The notes under the pieces are model-generated. The model was not told the DNA's origin. It made no database searches and saw only the letters and a program-made list of their open reading frames with translations. Source: Auanema rhodensis (taxonomy: Eukaryota; Nematoda; Chromadorea; Rhabditida; Rhabditidae). Taken from it: DNA of 64,000 nucleotides. Positions 29,501 through 43,159 of the stretch are shown here, piece after piece. Each line of letters starts with the position of its first letter. Positions within the stretch are counted from its first letter, which is position 1. Where the stretch lies: NCBI GenBank assembly GCA_964057225.1, contig OZ059895.1:3348001-3412000 (forward strand), read 5' to 3'. Made by a program: the position numbers and the translations under genes.

Positions 29501-32500
29501 TCAAAGCATCAGAACATGTGATCACATTCCAATATTTTTGTATCTATCTTGTAAAGATAGTAATATATCATATGTTGAACACTATGTTGGAAAGATTTTA
29601 ATTCAGATTTTCTAACTTTTATTCAGTTTGTTTTTTAAACTTTGATTAAGAACCTTGAGTTTTGTACACCCATAAATTATACGCAGCACAGGTTACCCTT
29701 AAATAATGAACTGACCGACTAATCAGACATGGATCTTTCCTAGTTCTGTTGCTTGAATGGATGTTTTCCTACGTAGGCTAGTAAAACATGCCCTTCAAAG
29801 CATCAGAACATGTGATCACATTCCAATTTTTTTGTATCTATCTTGTAAAGATAGTAATTATATCATATGTTGAACACTATGTTGGAAAGATTTTAATTCA
29901 GATTTTCTAACTTTTATTCAGTTTGTTTTTTAAACTTTGATTAAGAACTTTGATTTTCGTACACCCATAAATTATACGCAGCACAGGTTACCCTTAAATA
30001 ATGAACTGACCGACTAATCAGACATGGATCTTTCCTAGTTCTGTTGCTTGAATGGATGTTTTCCTACGTAGGCTAGTAAAACATGCCCTTCAAAGCATCA
30101 GAACATGTGATCACATTTCAATTTTTTTGTATCTATCTTGTGAAGATAGTAATTATATCATATGTTGAACACTATGTTGGAAAGATTTTAATTCAGATTT
30201 TCTAACTTTTATTCAGTTTGTTTTTTAAACTTTGATTAAGAACTTTGATTTTTGTACACCCATAAATTATACGCAGCACAGGTTACCCTTAAATAATGAA
30301 CTGACCGACTAATCAGACATGGATCTTTCCTAGTTCTGTTGCTTGAATGGATGTTTTCCTACGTAGGCTAGTAAAACATGCCCTTCAAAGCATCAGAACA
30401 AGTGATCACATTCCAATTTTTTTGAAATCTATCTTGTAAAGATAGTAATAAACTTTGATTTTTGTACACCCATAAATTATACGCAGCACAGGTTACCCTT
30501 AAATAATGAACTGACCGACTAATCAGACATGGATCTTTCCAAGTTTTGTTGCTTGAATGGATGTTTTCCTACGTAGGCTAGTAAAACATGCCTTTCAAAG
30601 CATCAGAACATGTGACCACATTCCAATTTTTTTGTATCTATCTTGTAAAGATAGTAATATATCATATGTTGAACACTATGTTGGAAAGATTTTAATTCAG
30701 ATTTTCTAACTTTTATTCAGTTTGTTTTTTAAACTTTGATTAAGAACTTTGATTTTTGTACACCCATAAATTATACGCAGCACAGGTTACCCTTAAATAA
30801 TGAACTGACCGACTAATCAGACATGGATCTTTCCTAGTTCTGTTGCTTGAATGGATGTTTTCCTACGTAGGCTAGTAAAACATGCCCTTCAAAGCATCAG
30901 AACATGTGACCACATTCCAATTTTTTTGTATCTATCTTGTAAAGATAGTAATATATCATATGTTGAACACTATGTTGGAAAGATTTTAATTCAGATTTTC
31001 TAACTTTTATTCAGTTTGTTTTTTAAACTTTGATTAAGAACTTTGATTTTTGTACACCCATAAATTATACGCAGCACAGGTTACCCTTGAATAATGAACT
31101 GACCGACTAATCAGACATGGATCTTTCCTAGTTCTGTTGCTTGAATGGATGTTTTCCTACGTAGGCTAGTAAAACATGCCCTTCAAAGCATCAGAACATG
31201 TGATCACATTCCAATTTTTTTGTATCTATCTTGTAAAGATAGTAATAAACTTTGATTTTTGTACACCCATAAATTATACGCAGCACAGGTTACCCTTAAA
31301 TAATGAACTGACCGACTAATCAGACATGGATCTTTCCAAGTTCTGTTGCTTGAACGGATGTTTTCCTACGTAGGCTAGTAAAACATGCCCTTCAAAGCAT
31401 CAGAACATGTGATCACATTTCAATTTTTTTGTATCTATCTTGTAAAGATAGTAATATATCATATGTTGAACACTATGTTGGAAAGATTTTAATTCAGATT
31501 TTTTCAACTTTCACTCAGTTTGTTTTCTAAACTTTGATTAAGAACCTTGAGTTTTGTACACCCATAAATTATACGCAGCACAGGTTACCCTTAAATAATG
31601 AACTGACCGACTAATCAGACATGGATCTTTCCTAGTTCTGTTGCTTGAATGGATGTTTTCCTACGTAGGCTAGTAAAACATGCCCTTCAAAGCATCAGAA
31701 CATGTGATCACATTCCAATATTTTTGTATCTATCTTGTAAAGATAGTAATATATCATATGTTGAACACTATGTTGGAAAGATTTTAATTCAGATTTTTTC
31801 AACTTTCACTCAGTTTGTTTTCTAAACTTTGATTAAGAACCTTGAGTTTTGTACACCCATAAATTATACGCAGCACAGGTTACCCTTAAATAATGAACTG
31901 ACCGACTAATCAGACATGGATCTTTCCTAGTTCTGTTGCTTGAATGGATGTTTTCCTACGTAGGCTAGTAAAACATGCCCTTCAAAGCATCAGAACATGT
32001 GATCACATTCCAATTTTTTTGTATCTATCTTGTAAAGATAGTAATTATATCATATGTTGAACACTATGTTGGAAAGATTTTAATTCAGATTTTCTAACTT
32101 TTATTCAGTTTGTTTTTTAAACTTTGATTAAGAACTTTGATTTTCGTACACCCATAAATTATACGCAGCACAGGTTACCCTTAAATAATGAACTGACCGA
32201 CTAATCAGACATGGATCTTTCCTAGTTCTGTTGCTTGAATGGATGTTTTCCTACGTAGGCTAGTAAAACATGCCCTTCAAAGCATCAGAACATGTGATCA
32301 CATTTCAATTTTTTTGTATCTATCTTGTAAAGATAGTAATTATATCATATGTTGAACACTATGTTGGAAAGATTTTAATTCAGATTTTCTAACTTTTATT
32401 CAGTTTGTTTTTTAAACTTTGATTAAGAACTTTGATTTTCGTACACCCATAAATTATACGCAGCACAGGTTACCCTTAAATAATGAACTGACCGACTAAT

Positions 32501-32715
32501 CAGACATGGATCTTTCCTAGTTCTGTTGCTTGAATGGATGTTTTCCTACGTAGGCTAGTAAAACATGCCCTTCAAAGCATCAGAACATGTGATCACATTC
32601 CAATATTTTTGTATCTATCTTGTAAAGATAGTAATATATCATATGTTGAACACTATGTTGGAAAGATTTTAATTCAGATTTTCTAACTTTTATTCAGTTT
32701 GTTTTTTAAACTTTG
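26570..32715 (+). repeat. 3071-bp tandem higher-order duplication
   Basis: Two consecutive copies meet near 29640. Rare variants recur exactly 3071 bp apart: GAACAAG at 27325 and 30396, GTGAAGATAG near 27070 and 30141, CTTTCAAAGC at 27521 and 30592, and TACCCTTGAA at 28011 and 31082. The period equals about nine full units plus two 209-bp units, so the exchange was in register. Edges are approximate. A more diverged third copy lies about 15433 bp downstream of the first (GAACAAG at 42758, TACCCTTGAA at 43444). Confidence 0.85.
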
Positions 32716-35700
32716 ATTAAGAACTTTGATTTTTGTACACCCATAAATTATACGCAGCACAGGTTACCCTTGAATAATGAACTGACCGACTAATCAGACA
32801 TGGATCTTTCCTAGTTCTGTTGCTTGAATGGATGTTTTCCTACGTAGGCTAGTAAAACATGCCCTTCAAAGCATCAGAACATGTGATCACATTCCAATTT
32901 TTTTGTATCTATCTTGTAAAGATAGTAATAAACTTTGATTTTTGTACACCCATAAATTATACGCAGCACAGGTTACCCTTAAATAATGAACTGACCGACT
33001 AATCAGACATGGATCTTTCCAAGTTCTGTTGCTTGAACGGATGTTTTCCTACGTAGGCTAGTAAAACATGCCCTTCAAAGCATCAGAACATGTGATCACA
33101 TTTCAATTTTTTTGTATCTATCTTGTAAAGATAGTAATATATCATATGTTGAACACTATGTTGGAAAGATTTTAATTCAGATTTTTTCAACTTTCACTCA
33201 GTTTGTTTTCTAAACTTTGATTAAGAACCTTGTTGTTTGTACACCCATAAAATATACGCAGCACAGGTTACCCTTAAATAATGAACTGACCGTCTAATCA
33301 GACATGGATCTTCCCAAGTTCTGTTGCTTGAATGGATGTTTTCCTACGTAGGCTAGTAAAACATGCCCTTCAAAGCATCAGAACAAGTGATCACATTCCA
33401 ATTTTTTTGAAATCTATCTTGTAAAGATAGTAATAAACTTTGATTTTTGTACACCCATAAATTATACGCAGCACAGGTTACCCTTAAATAATGAACTGAC
33501 CGACTAATCAGACATGGATCTTTCCTAGTTCTGTTGCTTGAATGGATGTTTTCCTACGTAGGCTAGTAAAACATGCCCTTCAAAGCATCAGAACAAGTGA
33601 TCACATTCCAATTTTTTTGAAATCTATCTTGTAAAGATAGTAATAAACTTTGATTTTTGTACACCCATAAATTATACGCAGCACAGGTTACCCTTAAATA
33701 ATGAACTGACCGACTAATCAGACATGGATCTTTCCAAGTTTTGTTGCTTGAATGGATGTTTTCCTACGTAGGCTAGTAAAACATGCCCTTCAAAGCATCA
33801 GAACATGTGATCACATTTCAATTTTTTTGTATCTATCTTGTAAAGATAGTAATTATATCATATGTTGAACACTATGTTGGAAAGATTTTAATTCAGATTT
33901 TCTAACTTTTATTCAGTTTGTTTTTTAAACTTTGATTAAGAACTTTGATTTTTGTACACCCATAAATTATACGCAGCACAGGTTACCCTTGAATAATGAA
34001 CTGACCGACTAATCAGACATGGATCTTTCCTAGTTCTGTTGCTTGAATGGATGTTTTCCTACGTAGGCTAGTAAAACATGCCCTTCAAAGCATCAGAACA
34101 TGTGATCACATTCCAATTTTTTTGTATCTATCTTGTAAAGATAGTAATATATCATATGTTGAACACTATGTTGGAAAGATTTTAATTCAGATTTTTTCAA
34201 CTTTCACTCAGTTTGTTTTCTAAACTTTGATTAAGAACCTTGAGTTTTGTACACCCATAAATTATACGCAGCACAGGTTACCCTTAAATAATGAACTGAC
34301 CGACTAATCAGACATGGATCTTTCCTAGTTCTGTTGCTTGAATGGATGTTTTCCTACGTAGGCTAGTAAAACATGCCCTTCAAAGCATCAGAACATGTGA
34401 TCACATTCCAATTTTTTTGTATCTATCTTGTAAAGATAGTAATTATATCATATGTTGAACACTATGTTGGAAAGATTTTAATTCAGATTTTTTAACTTTT
34501 ATTCAGTTTGTTTTTTAAACTTTGATTAAGAACTTTGATTTTCGTACACCCATAAATTATACGCAGCACAGGTTACCCTTAAATAATGAACTGACCGACT
34601 AATCAGACATGGATCTTTCCTAGTTCTGTTGCTTGAATGGATGTTTTCCTACGTAGGCTAGTAAAACATGCCCTTCAAAGCATCAGAACATGTGATCACA
34701 TTTCAATTTTTTTGTATCTATCTTGTAAAGATAGTAATTATATCATATGTTGAACACTATGTTGGAAAGATTTTAATTCAGATTTTCTAACTTTTATTCA
34801 GTTTGTTTTTTAAACTTTGATTAAGAACTTTGATTTTCGTACACCCATAAATTATACGCAGCACAGGTTACCCTTAAATAATGAACTGACCGACTAATCA
34901 GACATGGATCTTTCCTAGTTCTGTTGCTTGAATGGATGTTTTCCTACGTAGGCTAGTAAAACATGCCCTTCAAAGCATCAGAACATGTGATCACATTCCA
35001 ATATTTTTGTATCTATCTTGTAAAGATAGTAATATATCATATGTTGAACACTATGTTGGAAAGATTTTAATTCAGATTTTCTAACTTTTATTCAGTTTGT
35101 TTTTTAAACTTTGATTAAGAACTTTGATTTTTGTACACCCATAAATTATACGCAGCACAGGTTACCCTTGAATAATGAACTGACCGACTAATCAGACATG
35201 GATCTTTCCTAGTTCTGTTGCTTGAATGGATGTTTTCCTACGTAGGCTAGTAAAACATGCCCTTCAAAGCATCAGAACATGTGATCACATTCCAATTTTT
35301 TTGTATCTATCTTGTAAAGATAGTAATAAACTTTGATTTTTGTACACCCATAAATTATACGCAGCACAGGTTACCCTTAAATAATGAACTGACCGACTAA
35401 TCAGACATGGATCTTTCCAAGTTCTGTTGCTTGAACGGATGTTTTCCTACGTAGGCTAGTAAAACATGCCCTTCAAAGCATCAGAACATGTGATCACATT
35501 TCAATTTTTTTGTATCTATCTTGTAAAGATAGTAATATATCATATGTTGAACACTATGTTGGAAAGATTTTAATTCAGATTTTTTCAACTTTCACTCAGT
35601 TTGTTTTCTAAACTTTGATTAAGAACCTTGTTGTTTGTACACCCATAAAATATACGCAGCACAGGTTACCCTTAAATAATGAACTGACCGTCTAATCAGA

Positions 35701-36540
35701 CATGGATCTTCCCAAGTTCTGTTGCTTGAATGGATGTTTTCCTACGTAGGCTAGTAAAACATGCCCTTCAAAGCATCAGAACAAGTGATCACATTCCAAT
35801 TTTTTTGAAATCTATCTTGTAAAGATAGTAATAAACTTTGATTTTTGTACACCCATAAATTATACGCAGCACAGGTTACCCTTAAATAATGAACTGACCG
35901 ACTAATCAGACATGGATCTTTCCTAGTTCTGTTGCTTGAATGGATGTTTTCCTACGTAGGCTAGTAAAACATGCCCTTCAAAGCATCAGAACAAGTGATC
36001 ACATTCCAATTTTTTTGAAATCTATCTTGTAAAGATAGTAATAAACTTTGATTTTTGTACACCCATAAATTATACGCAGCACAGGTTACCCTTAAATAAT
36101 GAACTGACCGACTAATCAGACATGGATCTTTCCAAGTTTTGTTGCTTGAATGGATGTTTTCCTACGTAGGCTAGTAAAACATGCCCTTCAAAGCATCAGA
36201 ACATGTGATCACATTTCAATTTTTTTGTATCTATCTTGTAAAGATAGTAATTATATCATATGTTGAACACTATGTTGGAAAGATTTTAATTCAGATTTTC
36301 TAACTTTTATTCAGTTTGTTTTTTAAACTTTGATTAAGAACTTTGATTTTTGTACACCCATAAATTATACGCAGCACAGGTTACCCTTGAATAATGAACT
36401 GACCGACTAATCAGACATGGATCTTTCCTAGTTCTGTTGCTTGAATGGATGTTTTCCTACGTAGGCTAGTAAAACATGCCCTTCAAAGCATCAGAACATG
36501 TGATCACATTCCAATTTTTTTGTATCTATCTTGTAAAGAT
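31750..36540 (+). repeat. 2398-bp tandem higher-order duplication
   Basis: Markers repeat 2398 bp apart: GAACAAG at 33381 and 35779 and again at 33591 and 35989, the CCTTGAATAATG variant near 32767 and 35165, and the CAATATTTTTG variant near 32602 and 35000. The period fits six full plus three 209-bp units. The left part overlaps the 3071-bp duplication, showing nested rounds of expansion. Edges are estimated from where the variant strings stop matching. Confidence 0.8.
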
Positions 36541-39500
36541 AGTAATAAACTTTGATTTTTGTACACCCATAAATTATACGCAGCACAGGTTACCCTTAAA
36601 TAATGAACTGACCGACTAATCAGACATGGATCTTCCCAAGTTCTGTTGCTTGAATGGATGTTTTCCTACGTAGGCTAGTAAAACATGCCCTTCAAAGCAT
36701 CAGAACATGTGATCACATTCCAATTTTTTTGTATCTATCTTGTAAAGATAGTAATATATCATATGTTGAACACTATGTTGGAAAGATTTTAATTCAGATT
36801 TTCTAACTTTTATTCAGTTTGTTTTTTAAACTTTGATTAAGAACTTTGATTTTTGTACACCCATAAATTATACGCAGCACAGGTTACCCTTAAATAATGA
36901 ACTGACCGACTAATCAGACATGGATCTTTCCTAGTTCTGTTGCTTGAACGGATGTTTTCCTACGTAGGCTAGTAAAACATGCCCTTCAAAGCATCAGAAC
37001 ATGTGATCACATTCCAATTTTTTTGTATCTATCTTGTAAAGATAGTAATATATCATATGTTGAACACTATGTTGGAAAGATTTTAATTCAGATTTTTTCA
37101 ACTTTCACTCAGTTTGTTTTCTAAACTTTGATTAAGAACCTTGAGTTTTGTACACCCATAAATTATACGCAGCACAGGTTACCCTTAAATAATGAACTGA
37201 CCGACTAATCAGACATGGATCTTTCCTAGTTCTGTTGCTTGAATGGATGTTTTCCTACGTAGGCTAGTAAAACATGCCCTTCAAAGCATCAGAACATGTG
37301 ATCACATTCCAATTTTTTTGTATCTATCTTGTAAAGATAGTAATTATATCATATGTTGAACACTATGTTGGAAAGATTTTAATTCAGATTTTCTAACTTT
37401 TATTCAGTTTGTTTTTTAAACTTTGATTAAGAACTTTGATTTTCGTACACCCATAAATTATACGCAGCACAGGTTACCCTTAAATAATGAACTGACCGAC
37501 TAATCAGACATGGATCTTTCCTAGTTCTGTTGCTTGAATGGATGTTTTCCTACGTAGGCTAGTAAAACATGCCCTTCAAAGCATCAGAACATGTGATCAC
37601 ATTCCAATATTTTTGTATCTATCTTGTAAAGATAGTAATATATCATATGTTGAACACTATGTTGGAAAGATTTTAATTCAGATTTTCTAACTTTTATTCA
37701 GTTTGTTTTTTAAACTTTGATTAAGAACTTTGATTTTTGTACACCCATAAATTATACGCAGCACAGGTTACCCTTGAATAATGAACTGACCGACTAATCA
37801 GACATGGATCTTTCCTAGTTCTGTTGCTTGAATGGATGTTTTCCTACGTAGGCTAGTAAAACATGCCCTTCAAAGCATCAGAACATGTGATCACATTCCA
37901 ATTTTTTTGTATCTATCTTGTAAAGATAGTAATAAACTTTGATTTTTGTACACCCATAAATTATACGCAGCACAGGTTACCCTTAAATAATGAACTGACC
38001 GACTAATCAGACATGGATCTTTCCAAGTTCTGTTGCTTGAATGGATGTTTTCCTACGTAGGCTAGTAAAACATGCCCTTCAAAGCATCAGAACATGTGAT
38101 CACATTTCAATTTTTTTGTATCTATCTTGTAAAGATAGTAATTATATCATATGTTGAACACTATGTTGGAAAGATTTTAATTCAGATTTTCTAACTTTTA
38201 TTCAGTTTGTTTTTTAAACTTTGATTAAGAACTTTGATTTTTGTACACCCATAAATTATACGCAGCACAGGTTACCCTTGAATAATGAACTGACCGACTA
38301 ATCAGACATGGATCTTTCCTAGTTCTGTTGCTTGAATGGATGTTTTCCTACGTAGGCTAGTAAAACATGCCCTTCAAAGCATCAGAACATGTGATCACAT
38401 TCCAATTTTTTTGTATCTATCTTGTAAAGATAGTAATAAACTTTGATTTTTGTACACCCATAAATTATACGCAGCACAGGTTACCCTTAAATAATGAACT
38501 GACCGACTAATCAGACATGGATCTTCCCAAGTTCTGTTGCTTGAATGGATGTTTTCCTACGTAGGCTAGTAAAACATGCCCTTCAAAGCATCAGAACATG
38601 TGATCACATTCCAATTTTTTTGTATCTATCTTGTAAAGATAGTAATATATCATATGTTGAACACTATGTTGGAAAGATTTTAATTCAGATTTTCTAACTT
38701 TTATTCAGTTTGTTTTTTAAACTTTGATTAAGAACTTTGATTTTTGTACACCCATAAATTATACGCAGCACAGGTTACCCTTAAATAATGAACTGACCGA
38801 CTAATCAGACATGGATCTTTCCTAGTTCTGTTGCTTGAACGGATGTTTTCCTACGTAGGCTAGTAAAACATGCCCTTCAAAGCATCAGAACATGTGATCA
38901 CATTCCAATTTTTTTGTATCTATCTTGTAAAGATAGTAATATATCATATGTTGAACACTATGTTGGAAAGATTTTAATTCAGATTTTTTCAACTTTCACT
39001 CAGTTTGTTTTCTAAACTTTGATTAAGAACCTTGAGTTTTGTACACCCATAAATTATACGCAGCACAGGTTACCCTTAAATAATGAACTGACCGACTAAT
39101 CAGACATGGATCTTTCCTAGTTCTGTTGCTTGAATGGATGTTTTCCTACGTAGGCTAGTAAAACATGCCCTTCAAAGCATCAGAACATGTGATCACATTC
39201 CAATTTTTTTGTATCTATCTTGTAAAGATAGTAATTATATCATATGTTGAACACTATGTTGGAAAGATTTTAATTCAGATTTTCTAACTTTTATTCAGTT
39301 TGTTTTTTAAACTTTGATTAAGAACTTTGATTTTCGTACACCCATAAATTATACGCAGCACAGGTTACCCTTAAATAATGAACTGACCGACTAATCAGAC
39401 ATGGATCTTTCCTAGTTCTGTTGCTTGAATGGATGTTTTCCTACGTAGGCTAGTAAAACATGCCCTTCAAAGCATCAGAACATGTGATCACATTCCAATA

Positions 39501-39780
39501 TTTTTGTATCTATCTTGTAAAGATAGTAATATATCATATGTTGAACACTATGTTGGAAAGATTTTAATTCAGATTTTCTAACTTTTATTCAGTTTGTTTT
39601 TTAAACTTTGATTAAGAACTTTGATTTTTGTACACCCATAAATTATACGCAGCACAGGTTACCCTTGAATAATGAACTGACCGACTAATCAGACATGGAT
39701 CTTTCCTAGTTCTGTTGCTTGAATGGATGTTTTCCTACGTAGGCTAGTAAAACATGCCCTTCAAAGCATCAGAACATGTG
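36145..39780 (+). repeat. 1890-bp tandem higher-order duplication
   Basis: Variant strings repeat about 1890 bp apart. Examples are TCTTCCCAAG at 36631 and 38522, the combination of TTTCCTAG with GAACGG near 36930 and 38820, GTAATTATATC near 37342 and 39232, and CCTTGAATAATG near 37771 and 39662. The period fits five full plus two 209-bp units. Copies diverge at ATTCC versus ATTTC near 37895 and 39785. Confidence 0.78.
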
Positions 39781-42220
39781 ATCACATTTCAATTTTTTTG
39801 TATCTATCTTGTAAAGATAGTAATATATCATATGTTGAACACTATGTTGGAAAGATTTTAATTCAGATTTTTTCAACTTTCACTCAGTTTGTTTTCTAAA
39901 CTTTGATTAAGAACCTTGTTGTTTGTACACCCATAAAATATACGCAGCACAGGTTACCCTTAAATAATGAACTGACCGTCTAATCAGACATGGATCTTCC
40001 CAAGTTCTGTTGCTTGAATGGATGTTTTCCTACGTAGGCTAGTAAAACATGCCCTTCAAAGCATCAGAACAAGTGATCACATTCCAATTTTTTTGAAATC
40101 TATCTTGTAAAGATAGTAATAAACTTTGATTTTTGTACACCCATAAATTATACGCAGCACAGGTTACCCTTAAATAATGAACTGACCGACTAATCAGACA
40201 TGGATCTTTCCAAGTTTTGTTGCTTGAATGGATGTTTTCCTACGTAGGCTAGTAAAACATGCCCTTCAAAGCATCAGAACATGTGACCACATTCCAATTT
40301 TTTTGTATCTATCTTGTAAAGATAGTAATATATCATATGTTGAACACTATGTTGGAAAGATTTTAATTCAGATTTTCTAACTTTTATTCAGTTTGTTTTT
40401 TAAACTTTGATTAAGAACTTTGATTTTTGTACACCCATAAATTATACGCAGCACAGGTTACCCTTAAATAATGAACTGACCGACTAATCAGACATGGATC
40501 TTTCCTAGTTCTGTTGCTTGAATGGATGTTTTCCTACGTAGGCTAGTAAAACATGCCCTTCAAAGCATCAGAACATGTGATCACATTCCAATTTTTTTGT
40601 ATCTATCTTGTAAAGATAGTAATAAACTTTGAGTTTTGTACACCCATAAATTATACGCAGCACAGGTTACCCTTAAATAATGAACTGACCGACTAATCAG
40701 ACATGGATCTTTCCTAGTTCTGTTGCTTGAATGGATGTTTTCCTACGTAGGCTAGTAAAACATGCCCTTCAAAGCATCAGAACATGTGATCACATTCCAA
40801 TTTTTTTGTATCTATCTTGTAAAGATAGTAATTATATCATATGTTGAACACTATGTTGGAAAGATTTTAATTCAGATTTTCTAACTTTTATTCAGTTTGT
40901 TTTTTAAACTTTGATTAAGAACTTTGATTTTCGTACACCCATAAATTATACGCAGCACAGGTTACCCTTAAATAATGAACTGACCGACTAATCAGACATG
41001 GATCTTTCCTAGTTCTGTTGCTTGAATGGATGTTTTCCTACGTAGGCTAGTAAAACATGCCCTTCAAAGCATCAGAACATGTGATCACATTCCAATATTT
41101 TTGTATCTATCTTGTAAAGATAGTAATATATCATATGTTGAACACTATGTTGGAAAGATTTTAATTCAGATTTTCTAACTTTTATTCAGTTTGTTTTTTA
41201 AACTTTGATTAAGAACTTTGATTTTTGTACACCCATAAATTATACGCAGCACAGGTTACCCTTGAATAATGAACTGACCGACTAATCAGACATGGATCTT
41301 TCCTAGTTCTGTTGCTTGAATGGATGTTTTCCTACGTAGGCTAGTAAAACATGCCCTTCAAAGCATCAGAACATGTGATCACATTTCAATTTTTTTGTAT
41401 CTATCTTGTAAAGATAGTAATATATCATATGTTGAACACTATGTTGGAAAGATTTTAATTCAGATTTTTTCAACTTTCACTCAGTTTGTTTTCTAAACTT
41501 TGATTAAGAACCTTGTTGTTTGTACACCCATAAAATATACGCAGCACAGGTTACCCTTAAATAATGAACTGACCGTCTAATCAGACATGGATCTTCCCAA
41601 GTTCTGTTGCTTGAATGGATGTTTTCCTACGTAGGCTAGTAAAACATGCCCTTCAAAGCATCAGAACAAGTGATCACATTCCAATTTTTTTGAAATCTAT
41701 CTTGTAAAGATAGTAATAAACTTTGATTTTTGTACACCCATAAATTATACGCAGCACAGGTTACCCTTAAATAATGAACTGACCGACTAATCAGACATGG
41801 ATCTTTCCAAGTTTTGTTGCTTGAATGGATGTTTTCCTACGTAGGCTAGTAAAACATGCCCTTCAAAGCATCAGAACATGTGACCACATTCCAATTTTTT
41901 TGTATCTATCTTGTAAAGATAGTAATATATCATATGTTGAACACTATGTTGGAAAGATTTTAATTCAGATTTTCTAACTTTTATTCAGTTTGTTTTTTAA
42001 ACTTTGATTAAGAACTTTGATTTTTGTACACCCATAAATTATACGCAGCACAGGTTACCCTTAAATAATGAACTGACCGACTAATCAGACATGGATCTTT
42101 CCTAGTTCTGTTGCTTGAATGGATGTTTTCCTACGTAGGCTAGTAAAACATGCCCTTCAAAGCATCAGAACATGTGATCACATTCCAATTTTTTTGTATC
42201 TATCTTGTAAAGATAGTAAT
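39030..42220 (+). repeat. 1597-bp tandem higher-order duplication
   Basis: GAACAAG recurs at 40067 and 41664. CCTTGAATAATG, CCTTGTTG and the TTTTCG variant all recur at the same 1597-bp offset. The period fits four full plus two 209-bp units. The inner boundary near 40627 carries the chimeric string AAACTTTGAGTTTTG, which combines a short-unit junction with the CCTTGAG-type variant and looks like the recombination joint. Confidence 0.78.
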
Positions 42221-43159
42221 TATATCATATGTTGAACACTATGTTGGAAAGATTTTAATTCAGATTTTCTAACTTTTATTCAGTTTGTTTTTTAAACTTT
42301 GATTAAGAACTTTGATTTTCGTACACCCATAAATTATACGCAGCACAGGTTACCCTTAAATAATGAACTGACCGACTAATCAGACATGGATCTTTCCTAG
42401 TTCTGTTGCTTGAATGGATGTTTTCCTACGTAGGCTAGTAAAACATGCCCTTCAAAGCATCAGAACATGTGATCACATTTCAATTTTTTTGTATCTATCT
42501 TGTAAAGATAGTAATTATATCATATGTTGAACACTATGTTGGAAAGATTTTAATTCAGATTTTCTAACTTTTATTCAGTTTGTTTTTTAAACTTTGATTA
42601 AGAACTTTGATTTTTGTACACCCATAAATTATACGCAGCACAGGTTACCCTTAAATAATGAACTGACCGACTAATCAGACATGGATCTTTCCTAGTTCTG
42701 TTGCTTGAATGGATGTTTTCCTACGTAGGCTAGTAAAACATGCCCTTCAAAGCATCAGAACAAGTGATCACATTCCAATTTTTTTGAAATCTATCTTGTA
42801 AAGATAGTAATAAACTTTGATTTTTGTACACCCATAAATTATACGCAGCACAGGTTACCCTTAAATAATGAACTGACCGACTAATCAGACATGGATCTTT
42901 CCAAGTTTTGTTGCTTGAATGGATGTTTTCCTACGTAGGCTAGTAAAACATGCCCTTCAAAGCATCAGAACATGTGACCACATTCCAATTTTTTTGTATC
43001 TATCTTGTAAAGATAGTAATATATCATATGTTGAACACTATGTTGGAAAGATTTTAATTCAGATTTTCTAACTTTTATTCAGTTTGTTTTTTAAACTTTG
43101 ATTAAGAACTTTGATTTTTGTACACCCATAAATTATACGCAGCACAGGTTACCCTTAAA